DNA of 64,000 bases from Phymorhynchus buccinoides (taxonomy: Eukaryota; Mollusca; Gastropoda; Neogastropoda; Raphitomidae), in assembly GCA_017654935.2 (NCBI GenBank), contig CM065680.1:33480295-33544294 (forward strand), read 5' to 3'. Positions 20,125 to 32,939 of this stretch are shown one piece after another. The notes below the pieces were generated by a model. The model had not been told where the DNA came from. It saw only the letters and a list, made by a program, of their open reading frames with translations, and searched no databases. Within the stretch, counting starts at the first letter, position 1. The number at the start of each line of letters is the position of its first letter. The position numbers and the translations under genes were made by a program.

Positions 20125-20560
20125 CTCTTTTAGGGAGAAAGGTGGCAGAGTGGTTAAGACGTTCGCCTGCCAAATGTAATGCGTGACTGCAGCGTGAGTG
20201 ACCCGGGTTCGAATCCTGGCCTCGCCTTTCCTTTCTAGTTTGACAGGAAAATCGAACTGAACGTCCAGTCCTTCGGATGGGGACTTAAAACTAGTCTGAC
20301 CCGTGCGCTTTGCGCACGTGAAAATCCCACGGCAGTTGAAAGTCGGTAAGAGCAGGGAGAAATCCCGCTGCCTGGTATGGACAAATTGATAGCTAGGTTT
20401 TCCAAGTGTGCCCACACCTCCTCACCCTGTGCCCCACCCCACCCCCCAAAAAAATTTTTTTTAAATGGGTGGGCGCTGCACTTGCTGCTACATGCTCTCC
20501 AGGGGAGAGCAGCCCGAATTTCACAGAGATAAGTCTCTGTGACTAGAATATATACCAAAT
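20125..20560 (+). mobile_element. SINE A, sense, full-length reference copy
   Basis: tRNA-like head with box A ggcagagtggttaagacg and box B gggttcgaatcc, body gtccttcggatggggact, and 3' end gaatttcacagagataag...tctgtgac followed by a short ATACCAAT tail. The long head between the boxes resembles tRNA with a long variable arm (Ser/Leu type), which is inference. Confidence 0.9.
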
Positions 20561-20702
20561 ACCAATACCAATAATATTCCAAACAAATCTTCCTAGCCTT
20601 AGAAATATATAATGCTCAACCTTATGTTATCCATATTGTTTCAAGAAACTAGTGGATAAGGTTACCTGGTACTTATTTCCCGATGGGTTTCCTATGCTTT
20701 TT

Positions 20703-21302
20703 GTACTCCCAGTTCTGTGAGAACAGGAGTACATTGGAATGGGAACCAGGGCTGTGTGTTTATCTGTGCATGTGTGCGCGTCTGTATGTGACCAAAATGT
20801 GTTCCAGCTCATAGCTCCTAAACCACTGAACCGATTGTAGTGAAACTTGGTACAATGGTTCCTTGGACTTTGCAGTTGCGGCACACGCTTTTAGGTTCAC
20901 AGAATGGCAAGCCATATCAACATAATCCCTGTGAGAAAATGTTGAATATTACAACAAAAAAACACTGATTATTTGAAAGATAATGGATGGATTCAAACCA
21001 AAGTAGGTGTAGTTAAAAGGTGTCAACTAATAATATTTGTGTTGTAAAATATCTACTTTCTAAGTAATGCTATGCCAATGTAGGGAATTTATTTAACGCC
21101 CAAAACAAGAATGACTATCAAAATGTATAAGTCCAAAAATAACTCCCTTGAATTTCACCAGTAAATTTTATTTGATGAAATGCAGGGGAGATAACTGAAA
21201 ATTTACAACTAGAAGCATACGTTGTTTTTGGGGCATTTTATTTCCATTTTAAATTATGAAAAAATTTGTTTTGATTTTTGCTTTTCTTTGAACTGGGAGT
21301 AC
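20703..21302. mobile_element. 600-bp TIR element GTACTCCCAGTTC
   Basis: A 13-bp perfect inverted repeat, gtactcccagttc (20703-20715) and gaactgggagtac (21290-21302). Internal ccgattgtagtgaaacttgg is a widespread-looking word, but no frame is seen. DNA-transposon class not determined. Confidence 0.55.
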
Positions 21303-21519
21303 TGTTTATATGGCTCTGCTGTCTTGTTTTGTTTGTTTGTTTTAACTTGCACACTGCTTTACTAATTTATTTGTAAGCTCAGAGCAATAATTTGGAGCAA
21401 AAACATTCTTTTTTATTGGCCCACCTGCTATGCCACCTTCTATGAAATCAAATTATGCCATTAGCATTTTTATATGCTTTATAATTATATGTCTTGTGTT
21501 TGTTTTAATGTAAAAATGA

Positions 21520-21724
21520 ATGAAAAATGGTGTTTTACATCCTCTCGGTCTGGAACAGACACATATGGGACATTTGTAGATACAAAGATGGTGGGAACAA
21601 TACTGGAGGCAATGCCCAGAGGCAGTGCAACACCAGTAAAGTCCCGATTTTTTAACAATGCAAATAGGTGTAGCAGTAGCCACGCCTCGGTTAAACCTCA
21701 TCAGCTATGGTACCGCCACAATCT
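21520..21724 (+). repeat. Dispersed repeat D, copy 1
   Basis: Shares cacatatgggacatttgta, ggaacaatactggaggcaat, ccagtaaagtcccgatttt and cacgcctcggttaaac with 43912-44158 (+) and 43490-43724 (-). Stubs of its 5' end occur at 45684-45735 and 50070-50115 (gagaggacgtaaaac). Possibly a SINE; class not determined. Confidence 0.8.
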
Positions 21725-22611
21725 TTATAACAAAAAATCGCTGTCGTTGCCACTTGCAATTTCTCTTATCAGAGATAATAAAGTTGTGTTTGGGTTTTGA
21801 GTATGCCAAGAAAAACAAATAGCTGTCTTGCTGGAGCTACGCATTTTGCTAATGTGTGAAGGTATGCATTAAATGTTTGTTGTGCACTGTCTCAGTGTCT
21901 GGAACTTTAAAGTCGTTTTTTTTCATTTTGAATCGGGATAAAAATGTATAAGTTTCAGGAAAAAGTAAGGGCCGCCACTCCTTTTCTTCAAAATAACCAG
22001 TATTGTACGGATGCCAAAAACAAGAAAAAAGTCGAAGCAAAATCAAAACAACCTTTGCAATGATGTTTAATTCATACCTTTTAGCTTACATACATGTATG
22101 CATGTGTTCATAACCAATATATGTTTTTATTAGATTGATTTACTTGAATGGTTTTCTAAATGGCTGTTTCAAGACATTTTAATTGCTTTACCGGGACCAA
22201 TCTGAATAAAAAAAAGTTTCTGCACAATATTTCTTTGCCAGTTTAGAAAAGAGAAGGCTTAATTTTAAGAGTTTCTACTATATGACCAGGGATTCATTTT
22301 GAAGTGTTTCTAGAATGAATCATACCAGGCAAAGGGAATGTGAAAGGGGATAATTTTTCTAATTTTTCTTTGTATTTATTTTTTAATATTATTAATATTT
22401 TTTAAACAAAAACGTGGAAATGTCACAACCAGTTTGATCCGACTTGGTCGAATAGTCTGAGACGGCTTTAAAAAAATATTGATTTCAATTTCTATTTTAA
22501 CTCTCAATGCACTCTCCCAGTAAGCTTCACATTTTCCCACCACATATTTGTTTTTCTATGGTCGCATACATTTGAGTGCGTACATTTAGTATTTTACGTA
22601 GGTGTTGCGCC

Positions 22612-23222
22612 CAATCTGTGAAATTGCCTATTTCATGAAATGGGCAAGATGCTGCTTCTTTTTCTTCTTCTTCTTCTTCTCCCGTTGAGTATCCACAATC
22701 ATCAGTTTGATTTTATGATACTATATGTGGTCAAGGTCCAAGTCGGGCATCAAAAAGAAACAAAATAGAACAAAAACCTACTCTACAAAGATGACCCAGC
22801 CAGTCGGGTCTCGCTGATCTCGCTTTGCCCTCTTCATGAAATGGATAATGTGTATTTTCAGTTCCCGTTCACACAGGCATTGATTAAGGTTGATTCAACA
22901 GTAGCACATTTTTCTACATTGTATTTCCACCCCCATCCTACCCACCAACTCTTTCAAACGGTACCCTTGGGCATGCCTGAGCCACATGTTTTATTAAACG
23001 TTTGATCAAATTAAGTCTGAATAAAAGAATGTTAAGCTCATCATCATGTGATTTCTCATTCGTTTAAACTCATTCTTTATCTGTGTGCTAATGAACGGAA
23101 ATTGTTTTTCATTCATAGTGCTTTTTTCCAAATAGCAAGTTTTAAATTGGCTATTTCACGAACTGGGCAAACCATTTTGCCCATTTCATGAAATGGGCAA
23201 TTTCACGGATTGGGCATAACAT
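22612..23222. mobile_element. Foldback element with TTTCATGAAAT palindromes
   Basis: The left end (gcgcccaatctgtgaaattg, cctatttcatgaaatgggca) is inverted at the right end (gcccatttcatgaaatgggc, aatttcacggattgggcata). About 610 bp; the interior includes a CTT tract near 22660 and no frame. Confidence 0.75.
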
Positions 23223-24111
23223 ATGTAAATAGAAGTTTGTCGCCACCGCAGAAGAAGAACAAGAAGAAAAATGCAATATTGTTGTCTTTTCATGCCATGC
23301 TCTGTTTATGGCCTTTTGTTGGAATGCTTGTGTGTGTGTGTGTGCGTGTAGTGGGGTAAGGGAAGATGGTTGAATGATAGCAATAGAGTCCATACCTATT
23401 TATCTTACCATAGTGCTAGCTTTCCTTTTGTGGGTCGTGTGCTTATTATGCAGTATTTTTGAATTTTAATAATGCAGTCAGGGCCTAATTCCGAATATTC
23501 TCGGAACAGCGATTTCTGGGTCTAAACCATGTCTAAATCCATGTTTTCTTCAATCCAAACCAGTTCGAGTTACATCACTTCATCACTCTTCCAACTTTCA
23601 TTTCACTTTTTTTTAGCACTTCTGTTTCAAAATGTAAAAAAAATCTGCTCTACACGAGCCACAGAAAACCCCCCAATATGTTTTCATTAGCAGTGATAAG
23701 GAGACTAATAATTCTGATTATAATGCAAGTAACCACGATTTTGAAGCGAAAAATAAACTTGGATCAACCAGTAATGTTGTCGAAACTGAATCAATGACAG
23801 TGCTGAGTTTTGTTGCGCTTCTTATTTGTTATAATTTTTGTCTAGGCAACCCCAGGCCTGTCATGATGTTCGTCTAACTCTAAGGCAGTGAAGTCTTGAA
23901 GGGGTTAATTTCAAAATCAGAAAACAAGGATTTTTTCTTCTTCAAATTTTCAAGGAGAAAAACAACAGTAGAAATCAACCGATTTGAGCGACCGTAGGCC
24001 ACACAATGTGTCTGCTCCTTAGAACTTTCAACCTAAATGTCATTTCAGAGTTCAAGACATTTCATAAATGTGAATGAAAGGCCTCAGGAGAGATCACGAA
24101 ACAGGCATTTA
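23223..24111. other. Intergenic stretch without recognised features
   Basis: Only a short GT tract near 23330 and A/T-rich sequence; no convincing frame. Confidence 0.5.
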
Positions 24112-24341
24112 TCTGTAAATTCTTGTCAGCTTCCGGGGGACTTTGCCCCACATACCCCCCCAACAGGTCTCTGCCCCTACACCCCACCGAGGCCTAAGCG
24201 GCCCCTGGATCCCCGCCTTTTCCTTATTTTCAAAATCTGTCACTTTCACTCATGTAAATGTATAGTGACTCTTGCACCAGTTCATTAGTTTGCTGGGTTT
24301 GCTTGGTTTTCTTCTGGGTTTTTTTTTCGTGTGTTTTTTAA

Positions 24342-24590
24342 CCCTTTCACCGCCAGCCATATTTCAGCCAAAATTTCCGATTAAATTTACCTGGGTAGAG
24401 AACAAAATCCATCTGCAGTATTGGGGATTCTTCTGTGACAGATATATAAAAAAAAAAGTTATATCCTTACTTCCTAAAACTAACACAACAGGGTCTTTGG
24501 ATAATAGGCCCCAATTTGATGCCTTTTTTTTTTAGTGACATAGGTCTTAAATCACTGGTGCTAAAATGCGAGTTTGGCGGTGAATAAGGG
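24342..24590. mobile_element. piggyBac-type MITE, copy 2
   Basis: TTAA at 24338-24341 and 24591-24594; starts ccctttcaccgccagccata; right end ttggcggtgaataaggg. About 249 bp. Confidence 0.88.
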
Positions 24591-25554
24591 TTAATTGCAA
24601 TTGAACAAAAGTAGTTTCCTTTTGTATTTTGCAGTGATTTTGTGGCTGGTTAGATTGTGTTACAAGAAGGAAACCTATTATTTGTTCTGCTGTGCCTTGT
24701 TTTGTCTTCATTTGTTGTACAAGTTGCAATTGACATGCTGTGCGCCAGAGGAAAGCTCAGAAAGCATCGATTTTCTTATTATAAAATCTGAGAAAATGGT
24801 CTAGAGATATATCTTTCCTGACTTGTCTAAACCAGAAACCACCATTCCAGGGCTATGACATCGAAAGTTATGACATCATCGATGACTTCATACATCCCGT
24901 AGTAGACATGGGACGGGGACAGGAAGGGGTTAATGAATAATAATAACAGTTACGGTCTGCACAGTTGATCTGGATTTTCTCTTAAAGCTTAGCAGTATTT
25001 CAGCTTTTGGCATTACAAAATGATAGTGAATGTTTACATTTGTTGGGTATATAATGATGTATGTCGATTTTATTGTAAGAGTTTGATTTTGAGTTTTCAG
25101 CCCAAATCAAAAGTTAGACCTTTAAAGTCATTTGCAGCCTAAAAACACACGATGCCATGCAAACCTCTGGCCACAAAATGTTACTTATTTCACTTGGTGC
25201 TTATGACTGTTTATTGCGTCTTGAAAATGTTTAGTTTATTGTATTACCAATGCCATCATGAAAATGTATTGATGTTCATGTTTTGTGTGCAAAATGACTT
25301 CACAATAATTTTTGTTCGCAGTTATATTTTTTGCTGTTCAGAGAATAGGAATTGTTCAGAAATAATCAAGGGGAGTAATTTCATGGTGTGTGGGAGTGAT
25401 CTTGCCTAATTCAATCGGTCAAACAGAGGAAGCTACTCTACCATCAGGTAGATCCCCAGCTCTCGCCTCTGTGTTTGAGTAGACTTACATCACTTAGAAC
25501 ACTGTACGTCATTCTAAATTTGATGTAATTTATATTTTTACGTCACATTTTGCA
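24591..25554. other. Intergenic stretch without recognised features
   Basis: Short A/T-rich frames only; nothing recognised. Confidence 0.5.
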
Positions 25555-25780
25555 AGTTCTCTCAGTTTGTGGATACTGGACACCCCTCATTTTTCTCCAA
25601 AAAAATGTTTGCAAGTCGCTGACTCGCATCCTGCGGTTTCAAGCTTCAACTCCATGCCACCATTGTTGCTATGGTTTTGACCGAGTAAGTCGAGGTAATC
25701 AACTCTAATTTTCACAAAGTGCTCTCCCCTAGTTTTTCCCCCAAAAAATCGTCTATTGCTGTTGATTTTGTCTGGTCTGA
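25555..25780 (+). repeat. Dispersed repeat H, copy 1
   Basis: Shares gccattgttgctatggt-type sequence, tttgaccgagtaagt, gtgctctcccctagttttt and aaaatcgtctatt with 32940-33155. Confidence 0.75.
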
Positions 25781-25980
25781 TTAGAATCTCTCTGAATTAA
25801 TGTTGTACAATACAAGAAGAGACGCTTGTAGATGATTCTGATTTTTTTCCCTGTCCCCTTCTGGTCCAGTATAGTGGTGTCGCTCCCACGCCACTCATTC
25901 CGAGTCCCAACCCGCAGCCACACCCCGGTTTGTCAGGTTGCAGAATCGGAAATCAGCAGTCAAGGGGAGCGAATCTGTGC

Positions 25981-26880
25981 TAGGTCACCAGGAGGCAACC
26001 AACTGAGGAGACACTGCACTGCTGCTGAGTCACTTTGGTGGAGTTAAGGAGAGCCTGTTCTGAGTTAACATATGCAGGACACAGTGACCCACTAAGCCCC
26101 CTACTGTGCTAGGTCACCAGGAGGCAACCACCAGAGGAGACACTGCACTGCTGCTGAGTCACTTTGGTGGAGTTAAGGAGAGCCTGTTCTGAGTTAACAT
26201 ATGCAGGACACAGTGACCCACTAAGCCCCCTACTGTGCTAGGTCACCAGGAGGCAACCACCAGAGGAGACACTGCACTGCTGCTGAGTCACTTTGGTGGA
26301 GTTAAGGAGAGCCTGTTCTGAGTTAACATATGCAGGACACAGTGACCCACTAAGCCCCCTACTGTGCTAGGTCACCAGGAGGCAACCACCAGAGGAAACA
26401 CTGCACTGCTGCTGAGTCACTTTGGTGGAGTTAAGGAGAGCCTGTTCTGAGTTAACATATGCAGGACACAGTGACCCACTAAGCCCCCTACTGTGCTAGG
26501 TCACCAGGAGGCAACCACCAGAGGAAACACTGCACTGCTGCTGAGTCACTTTGGTGGAGTTAAGGAGAGCCTGTTCTGAGTTAACATATGCAGGACACAG
26601 TGACCCACTAAGCCCCCTACTGTGCTAGGTCACCAGGAGGCAACCACCAGAGGAAACACTGCACTGCTGCTGAGTCACTTTGGTGGAGTTAAGGAGAGCC
26701 TGTTCTGAGTTAACATATGCAGGACACAGTGACCCACTAAGCCCCCTACTGTGCTAGGTCACCAGGAGGCAACCACCAGAGGAAACACTGCACTGCTGCT
26801 GAGTCACTTTGGTGGAGTTAAGGAGAGCCTGTTCTGAGTTAACATATGCAGGACACAGTGACCCACTAAGCCCCCTACTG
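25981..26880 (+). repeat. 129-bp tandem array, seven units
   Basis: taggtcaccaggaggcaacc recurs at 25981, 26110, 26239 and on at 129-bp steps to about 26880. Units are almost identical; the main variant is GAGGAGACAC versus GAGGAAACAC, which splits the array into an early and a late block. Confidence 0.95.
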
Positions 26881-27295
26881 ATGACAGCAATGTCTTATTA
26901 ATTAGTCGTGGAGCCACCGTGAGTAAGGTCCTCCTCTGAGGGCGTCCCCACATCGGTTCATTGACTGCTCCCCAGAACATACTGATCCCCATGATTTTGG
27001 AAATTTGGTAGAAAATAGAGTATTACAGACTGTAAGTGCAAAATTAGTATGATCAGGATGATAGTATCATTAACAGCAATGCATGGATTTTTAGACAAAG
27101 CGTTTGTGTGTAAATTAGTTGATTGACGTCACATCACAGAGCTGGTCTAAAATGCATGGATGCTCCTTGCAGGATGTCCTGAATTGCAGGATTCTTAAAT
27201 TGCCTAGAGCCGGCATCGCTGGATTATGAGAATTTGAGAAGCAACGATTTTCTTACACACACACACATACATTTGTATAATAAAAAATAAAAATA

Positions 27296-27900
27296 ATAAT
27301 AATAATAATAGTACATTTATATAGCGCTTTACCTCAAATGAGCCCAAAGTGCTTTACAATCAAATGGTCATCAACAAGTAGACAAGAAAAATAGTATTTA
27401 CGAATGACAGAAACCAGCAACACGCATGTACAAAGCAAAACATACACAAGCACACGCACACGCACACACACGTACACACACACGCAGACACACACACAAA
27501 CACACATACACACACACGCAGATACACACACTCGCATGCACACACACACACACACACACACACATGTGCGCACGCACACACACACACACAAACACAGACA
27601 CATACAGATACACATGCGCACATACACACAACGTTACACACACGCGCGTACGCGCACACACGCATGCACACACACACGCACATACCACAAAACACAACAC
27701 ATACCTTCTATTCAATATCTCCTCAAGTGCACACAAAAAAGGGCACAAGAAATATTTAGCTTGCAGCAGGAAATAGATGGGTTTTAAGAGAGGTTTTGAA
27801 TGAGGAGACTGAGTTGGAGTGTCGGAGAGGAGAAGGCAGAGAATTCCAAAGGGCCTATGTAAGCATTTGCTATATTCAAAGGAATATAGCACTTGTACTA
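27296..27900. repeat. Dispersed GCGCTTTA repeat with long CA-rich insert
   Basis: An AAT tract, then acatttatatagcgctttac and aaagtgctttacaatcaaat, then an interrupted (CA)n at about 27430-27690 with CGCA and CATA variants, then non-repetitive sequence. The long frames here are microsatellite artefacts. Confidence 0.75.
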
Positions 27901-28256
27901 GTCTAAAGGGGTGAAAAAAGAGCAGTCAAGTCAAGTCAAAATGATCTTTATTGTTAAGTTTCCACATGTGATAATTGCTGCCATTTATAAAGATGTTGAA
28001 AAATATATCAAAATCGAACATTTGTGCTCTCAAAGGGGGTGTTTGGTGAATTATTGACCAAGCTTACATTCACCCGCACATTCACACAACATAATATACT
28101 TTTCTACCTATGCAGATGCTCCCCAAACACCTCCTCCCCTCCCCTCCCCTCCCCACCCCACCCTTACAAATCCGACCTCCAGGAGTAAATGTGTGTGTGT
28201 GTGTGTTGCTCCTGCACTCCCAGGATTTGTGAAATTTCCCAGGAGCACCCATGATA

Positions 28257-28880
28257 ATGTGTGGGCATCGCATATATATATTGAACCAGTGATTGAACAA
28301 CGCTGATTTATCATTTACCACATTCCCTCACTCATTTGAGTTTCTGCAAATTTCTCTTTTGCTCGTACCTGTATGTTTTGTTGTAGGTTCTGAAGTCAAT
28401 GTTTTCACATTGAAATTGAAAGTGTCTGATCGTGTTTAGCATTGAATCAAATACCTATTTTCTTTGGACAAGGGAAGCGATCCTGAATATACTGTGATTT
28501 TCTAGTCTGTTGACACTGCCCCTGAACAAAACATTATTCTAATCTTCTAAAAAATCTTGGTTAAATCTACTTATTTGTTACACCAGTGTTTGAGGTTTAC
28601 TACTTTTTTTTCTGTTTTCTTTTTCCCCCATGTGTCGTTTTTTTAATTTCTTTATTATGTTATGATATAGACAGACACATATCAATCTGTGAAACGACTG
28701 GCTAAATTGTCTTATTGTCTTTTTAAACCATGTCAGGCCTAGCAAATCCATATTGACACTAAAACTGAACTTGCTGAAAACACATCAATGGCTAGTGACA
28801 TTTTACAATCTTGACCTGGGGTTAGCCCACTTCTTTGAAAAAACAAAAACAGTCATGTATGATGACACTCAAAACGATCA
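28257..28880. other. Intergenic stretch without recognised features
   Basis: A/T-rich, no defined repeat; leads into the degenerate 107-bp array. Confidence 0.5.
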
Positions 28881-30320
28881 TATCGTATCATAATTTTTTT
28901 ATATTGTATGTATGAACACTAAAATATGGCTAAAACTCACGGCGGTTCCCAGTAAAAAATAATACAATTTTGCCCCGTGGACGGGCACACTTCTTAAAGA
29001 AAAAAGGTAGCATCTAAACATGTGTATTGATTCAGTGAAGCCTATAATTCTATAGTCTTGCCCTCGGATGGGCCCACTTTGTTTAATAAAAAAAAAGGGG
29101 GTTTGCATCTTGAATATATAAAAAAGGCACCAAATCACGGCAGTGCCATTACGTCCATAATTCTACAATCTTGCATTTGTATGGGCCAAGTTTATTTATT
29201 GGAAACAAAATCACATCACGTATAACAGAACTGACAACAAATCTCATCAGTGCCAGTATAATCATAGGCTACAACCTTGCCCTTGAATGGGCCCACTGTA
29301 TAATATTTAAATAAAATATTCACAAGCTGTATATCAAACAGAGCTGACCGCACATCACATCCATGACCAGTATAACCCTAAATCTTGCCCTCGGATGGGC
29401 CCACTGTATTTATTTTAATAAAATATTCACAAGCTGTATATCAAACAGAGCTGACCGCACATCACATCCATGACCAGTATAACCCTAAATCTTGCCCTCG
29501 GATGGGCCCACTGTATTTATTTAAATAAAATATTCACAAGCTGTATATCAAACAGAGCTGACCGCACATCACATCCATGGCCAGTATAACCCTAAATCTT
29601 GCCCTTGGATGGGCCCACTGTATACAGTCAATCAAATGAATTTAGTGTCTTCAAACAGAAGAAATGTGTTGCCCAGCTTGCGCATCAAATACAGAATAAA
29701 TAATAAAAACATTTCATTAACTGGTCAGTTACACAACATACATTGAAGAAGACAATTCTACACAAACAATAGGCACAAGTAGATAACATGGAAACAATGA
29801 AAGTTAACAGGAGCACACATACACACACGCACACGCACACGCACACACACACACTAAATTAAGACTAAAATAAAGACAGCCCTTTAGTTAAATGCACTAT
29901 TCCTTAATTAAAGCAAACAGTAAGATTAACTTGCATAAATACATAAAGGATGATACTTTAGATGCCTTGGTATCACAAGTCAGTTAATCATAAAAGGGGA
30001 ATAAGTACAAAACCAAACACATGTCATACAGTTAATACAGTTACGTGTATATTATAGAACAAAGGATTTACATAGGCTCTATTGTAGATCAAACAGAAAT
30101 GGCACCAAATCAAAGCAGTGCAGGTAAGCCTATCATTCTACAATTTTGCCCTTAGAAAAAAATCACATCCTGTATATCAGAACAGCACTTCCAACAAATC
30201 ACTTCAGTGCCTGTTTAATTATACAATCTTGCCCTCGAATTAGCCCATTTTATTTATTACCAATAATCAAAGAGAAATGGCTACAAACCACATCAGTTAC
30301 TGGTATAATTGCCCTGGGAT
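28880..30320 (+). repeat. Degenerate tandem array, CTTGCCCTCGGATGGGCCCA motif
   Basis: The motif recurs about ten times with decay toward both ends. The core (29310-29630) has three near-identical units of 107 bp (cacaagctgtatatcaaaca at 29321, 29428 and about 29537). A non-array stretch with CA at 29815-29855 sits inside. Confidence 0.8.
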
Positions 30321-31227
30321 GGCCCCAAATATTACCTCCCCCTACACCTCTCTCTCTCTCTCTCTCTCTCTTCAAATGCTGAAAGGTAAACTGGCTTTCA
30401 GTTTAGTATCAGAATGACAGAGACCACTGTAGTTGGTAGGAATTGTGCATGTTGGGAAGCAATCCTTGGAGCATGTCCTTTGCCACTTCTTGCATGTTGT
30501 CTTATGCTTACACAAGTTTGCCGTCTCCGTTTCTTAACTGGATTTGCAATACTTCAGGAAGTTGTAGCTGACCTACATTAAAATTTGAGGTTTACTTTTT
30601 GAGGGCATCATGTCATGGAAATAAATGATTCTGAGGGTTGACTAGATTTGAGTTCTTTTGTGAACACAATGACCAAATTGATTATAAAGGTTAAGCAGCT
30701 TTAAAGACTGGAAAGAATTGCTTCATGTGTGGATAAATGTGTGAAAAGATGTACACTGTGCGGACAATGAAAAACAAAAAATCTTACAAAACACAAAACG
30801 AGCAGCTGACCTGCAAAATCAGACTATGATTCTTGCGCTGATCTTTGATAATGATATTACCTTTAAACACTGATGATTGTTTCTCCACAGTTTTCAAGCT
30901 GATGCTTTATCTAATAGTGAACATTTTGAGGATGGGTACGAGTCAAAAGTTGAAGAAACACACGATGGGAAAGAAGTTCTGACCTGTTGTGGGATACATT
31001 GAAGGGAGCTTGCGAACGTAGGTTCTTCGTCAGCCTTGTTGATAGGTGAGTGACAAACTGGAAGTCAAAAAGTTGTTTGGCAAGGGAGTGGGGAAGGCTG
31101 GGGGATCCATTCTCCTGCATTTTTTCTATAAAACCCTTCCACGTGTTTCCTTTTTCCAATTTATGACATGCCAGGTTTTCGTTATTGTTCACTGGCTTCC
31201 AGACATGAGTCCTTGCGCATCTGAGTG
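30321..31227. other. Intergenic stretch, short (CT)n at 30350-30372
   Basis: Apart from the short CT tract and the flanks of repeat E, nothing is recognised. Confidence 0.5.
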
Positions 31228-31314
31228 GGCACCTGTTGTCCATTCTGCAGTGCATATTTGCCTACATGGCCTTTTAAAAAAATATATTTTAGCTTACTAG
31301 TAGTATGTGTTTGG

Positions 31315-31690
31315 GCTAATGTTAAGATCAGCTCCCTCCGCTGTCCCAGGGTGAAGTTGGCCCACCATTCATTACCTTTTTCGTTAAGCTGAGACACGTG
31401 GCTAATGTTAAGATCAGCTCCCTCCGCTGTCCCAGGGTGAAGTTGGCCCACCATTCATTACCTTTTTCATTAAGCTGAGACACGTGGCTAATGTTAAGAT
31501 CAGCTCCCTCCGCTGTTCCAGGGTGAAGTTGGCCCACCATTCATTACCTTTTTCATTAAGCTGAGACACATGGCTAATGTTAAGATCAGCTCCCTCCGCT
31601 GTTCCAGGGTGAAGTTGGCCCACCATTCATTACCTTTTTCGTTAAGCTGAGACACGCGGGAACAGCTGGAGGGAGCTGATCTTAACATTT
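31315..31690 (+). repeat. 86-bp tandem array with inverted end
   Basis: gctaatgttaagatcagctc at 31315, 31401, 31487 and 31573; four units of 86 bp. It is followed by an inverted partial unit (ggagggagctgatcttaaca, to 31690), so the array closes with a hairpin. Confidence 0.93.
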
Positions 31691-31868
31691 GCCTGTGTTT
31701 GTTATCTTTTTTTAGTGCTTTTTTTTAACTTGAACTCGATAAAAAGAGCGGAATGGTCTACGTTTCCAGCACTGTCTGGAATTATGTGCTATAGGGTACA
31801 ATGATTGAAGTGTCATGTAATGAATTGTACTATATTTTTTACGTTTTCAGGTTTTTGTATGTTGTTAA

Positions 31869-32105
31869 TCCTTTCGCCGCCAGCTATTTTTCAGCCCAAA
31901 AATACCATCAAACTTAACTGGGTAGAGAAAAAAACCCACTGCAATATTGGGAATTCCTCTGTGACGTGTATAACATTAGGCCTATCCTTACCTCCCAAAA
32001 TGAACAAAATAGGGTCTTCGGAAAGCAGGCCCTGATTTGAAGCCTTTTAGTGACATGGGTGTTAAACCATTGTGGTGCAAAAATGCGACATTGGCGGTGA
32101 AAGGG
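31869..32105. mobile_element. piggyBac-type MITE, copy 3, nested in repeat E
   Basis: TTAA at 31865-31868 and 32106-32109; right end attggcggtgaaaggg. It interrupts the dispersed repeat that is uninterrupted at 51778-52122. Confidence 0.88.
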
Positions 32106-32301
32106 TTAATATTCATGGATTTGTGTTTTGTTATACGTGGTCGAACTTTACGCGGTGACAGTCCTGAGATGACCATAGCTGTTGACGGGACTATAATAGA
32201 CTCGCTAACTTACTAATAAAAGGCTGGGGGGAAACAGTGGAGAGGGGTGCATGTAAACAGAAAAGAATTTTGGTAAAGAAAAGTTATAAACTAAAAGAAG
32301 C

Positions 32302-32612
32302 CACCCCGTGGGGATACCGGGGGGTCTTTTGTATAAATAGTTCCCCCACCTTCTGGAAGTTCTGTGCTTGTAGCTTCCTCCAATCTGTCACTCTCTTTGC
32401 CTCTGCCTTTTCCCTTTGCTTACTGTCATCTATCTTTCTGCCTTACCGGTCCATTTTCCTGCCTTTTTTTACAAAGCACTTTCAAAAACATTTCCTCCAG
32501 CCGAAGCCGGACTTGCTGGGCCTAACTATTTCTTACTTAGGCGCATGACAGCAGCATGATGCATCTGCGCTCATAATTGACAGGAAACTGAGCAGTCGAA
32601 GAAGAAAAAGAA
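32302..32612 (+). mobile_element. SINE B, variant 3' half
   Basis: Starts ccgtggggataccggggggt and shares the accttctggaagttctgtgc block. The 3' half is a different type (cagccgaagccggacttgct...gcgcatgacagcagcatgat) ending in gaagaagaaaaagaagaa. The same variant occurs at 47832-48146. Confidence 0.85.
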
Positions 32613-32939
32613 GAACTAAAACTAAAAGAAGGAAATGTGCAGTCCTGTTTTCCTTTCAATTGCTATCATGTATATTTTCTGTAGAGTCACCCCTTTCCAA
32701 AAATGCATGATAGCAGTCTGAAAGTGGTAACTTTCTGTCCGTTAACATGTTATTTATAATGGTACCCCTTATTTTGAAGCATTTTGGTGAGGGGGACCCT
32801 ACAGATGTCAAGACTGTATGATAGCAATTGCCCACCCCCCCCCAGATGGTAACAATCACATGCTCAGATTGAGTAGATCTAGATTTAGACACACTCGGTT
32901 TGTGTTTCTCGCCATCAAGCTATCTGGGTCAATCTCAAT

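Larger units (their letters stand above)
31228..32200 (+). repeat. Dispersed repeat E, interrupted copy
   Basis: Segments 31228-31314, 31691-31864 and 32110-32200 match the continuous copy 51778-52122 (gcacctgttgtcc, agcggaatggtctacgttt, cactgtctggaattatgtgc, tgttgacgggactata). The interruptions are the 86-bp array and a piggyBac-type MITE. Confidence 0.85.

Noticed and set aside
20125..20220. Possible tRNA gene (box A and box B spacing looks right)
   Set aside because: The head is continuous with a 340-bp body shared by several copies and lacks a proper acceptor stem; it is a tRNA-derived SINE. The same applies to 10026-10100.
27334..27892. Cys/Val and Thr/His repeat frames
   Set aside because: Microsatellite (CA)n translations, open on both strands. 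The same applies to frames at 54225-56578.
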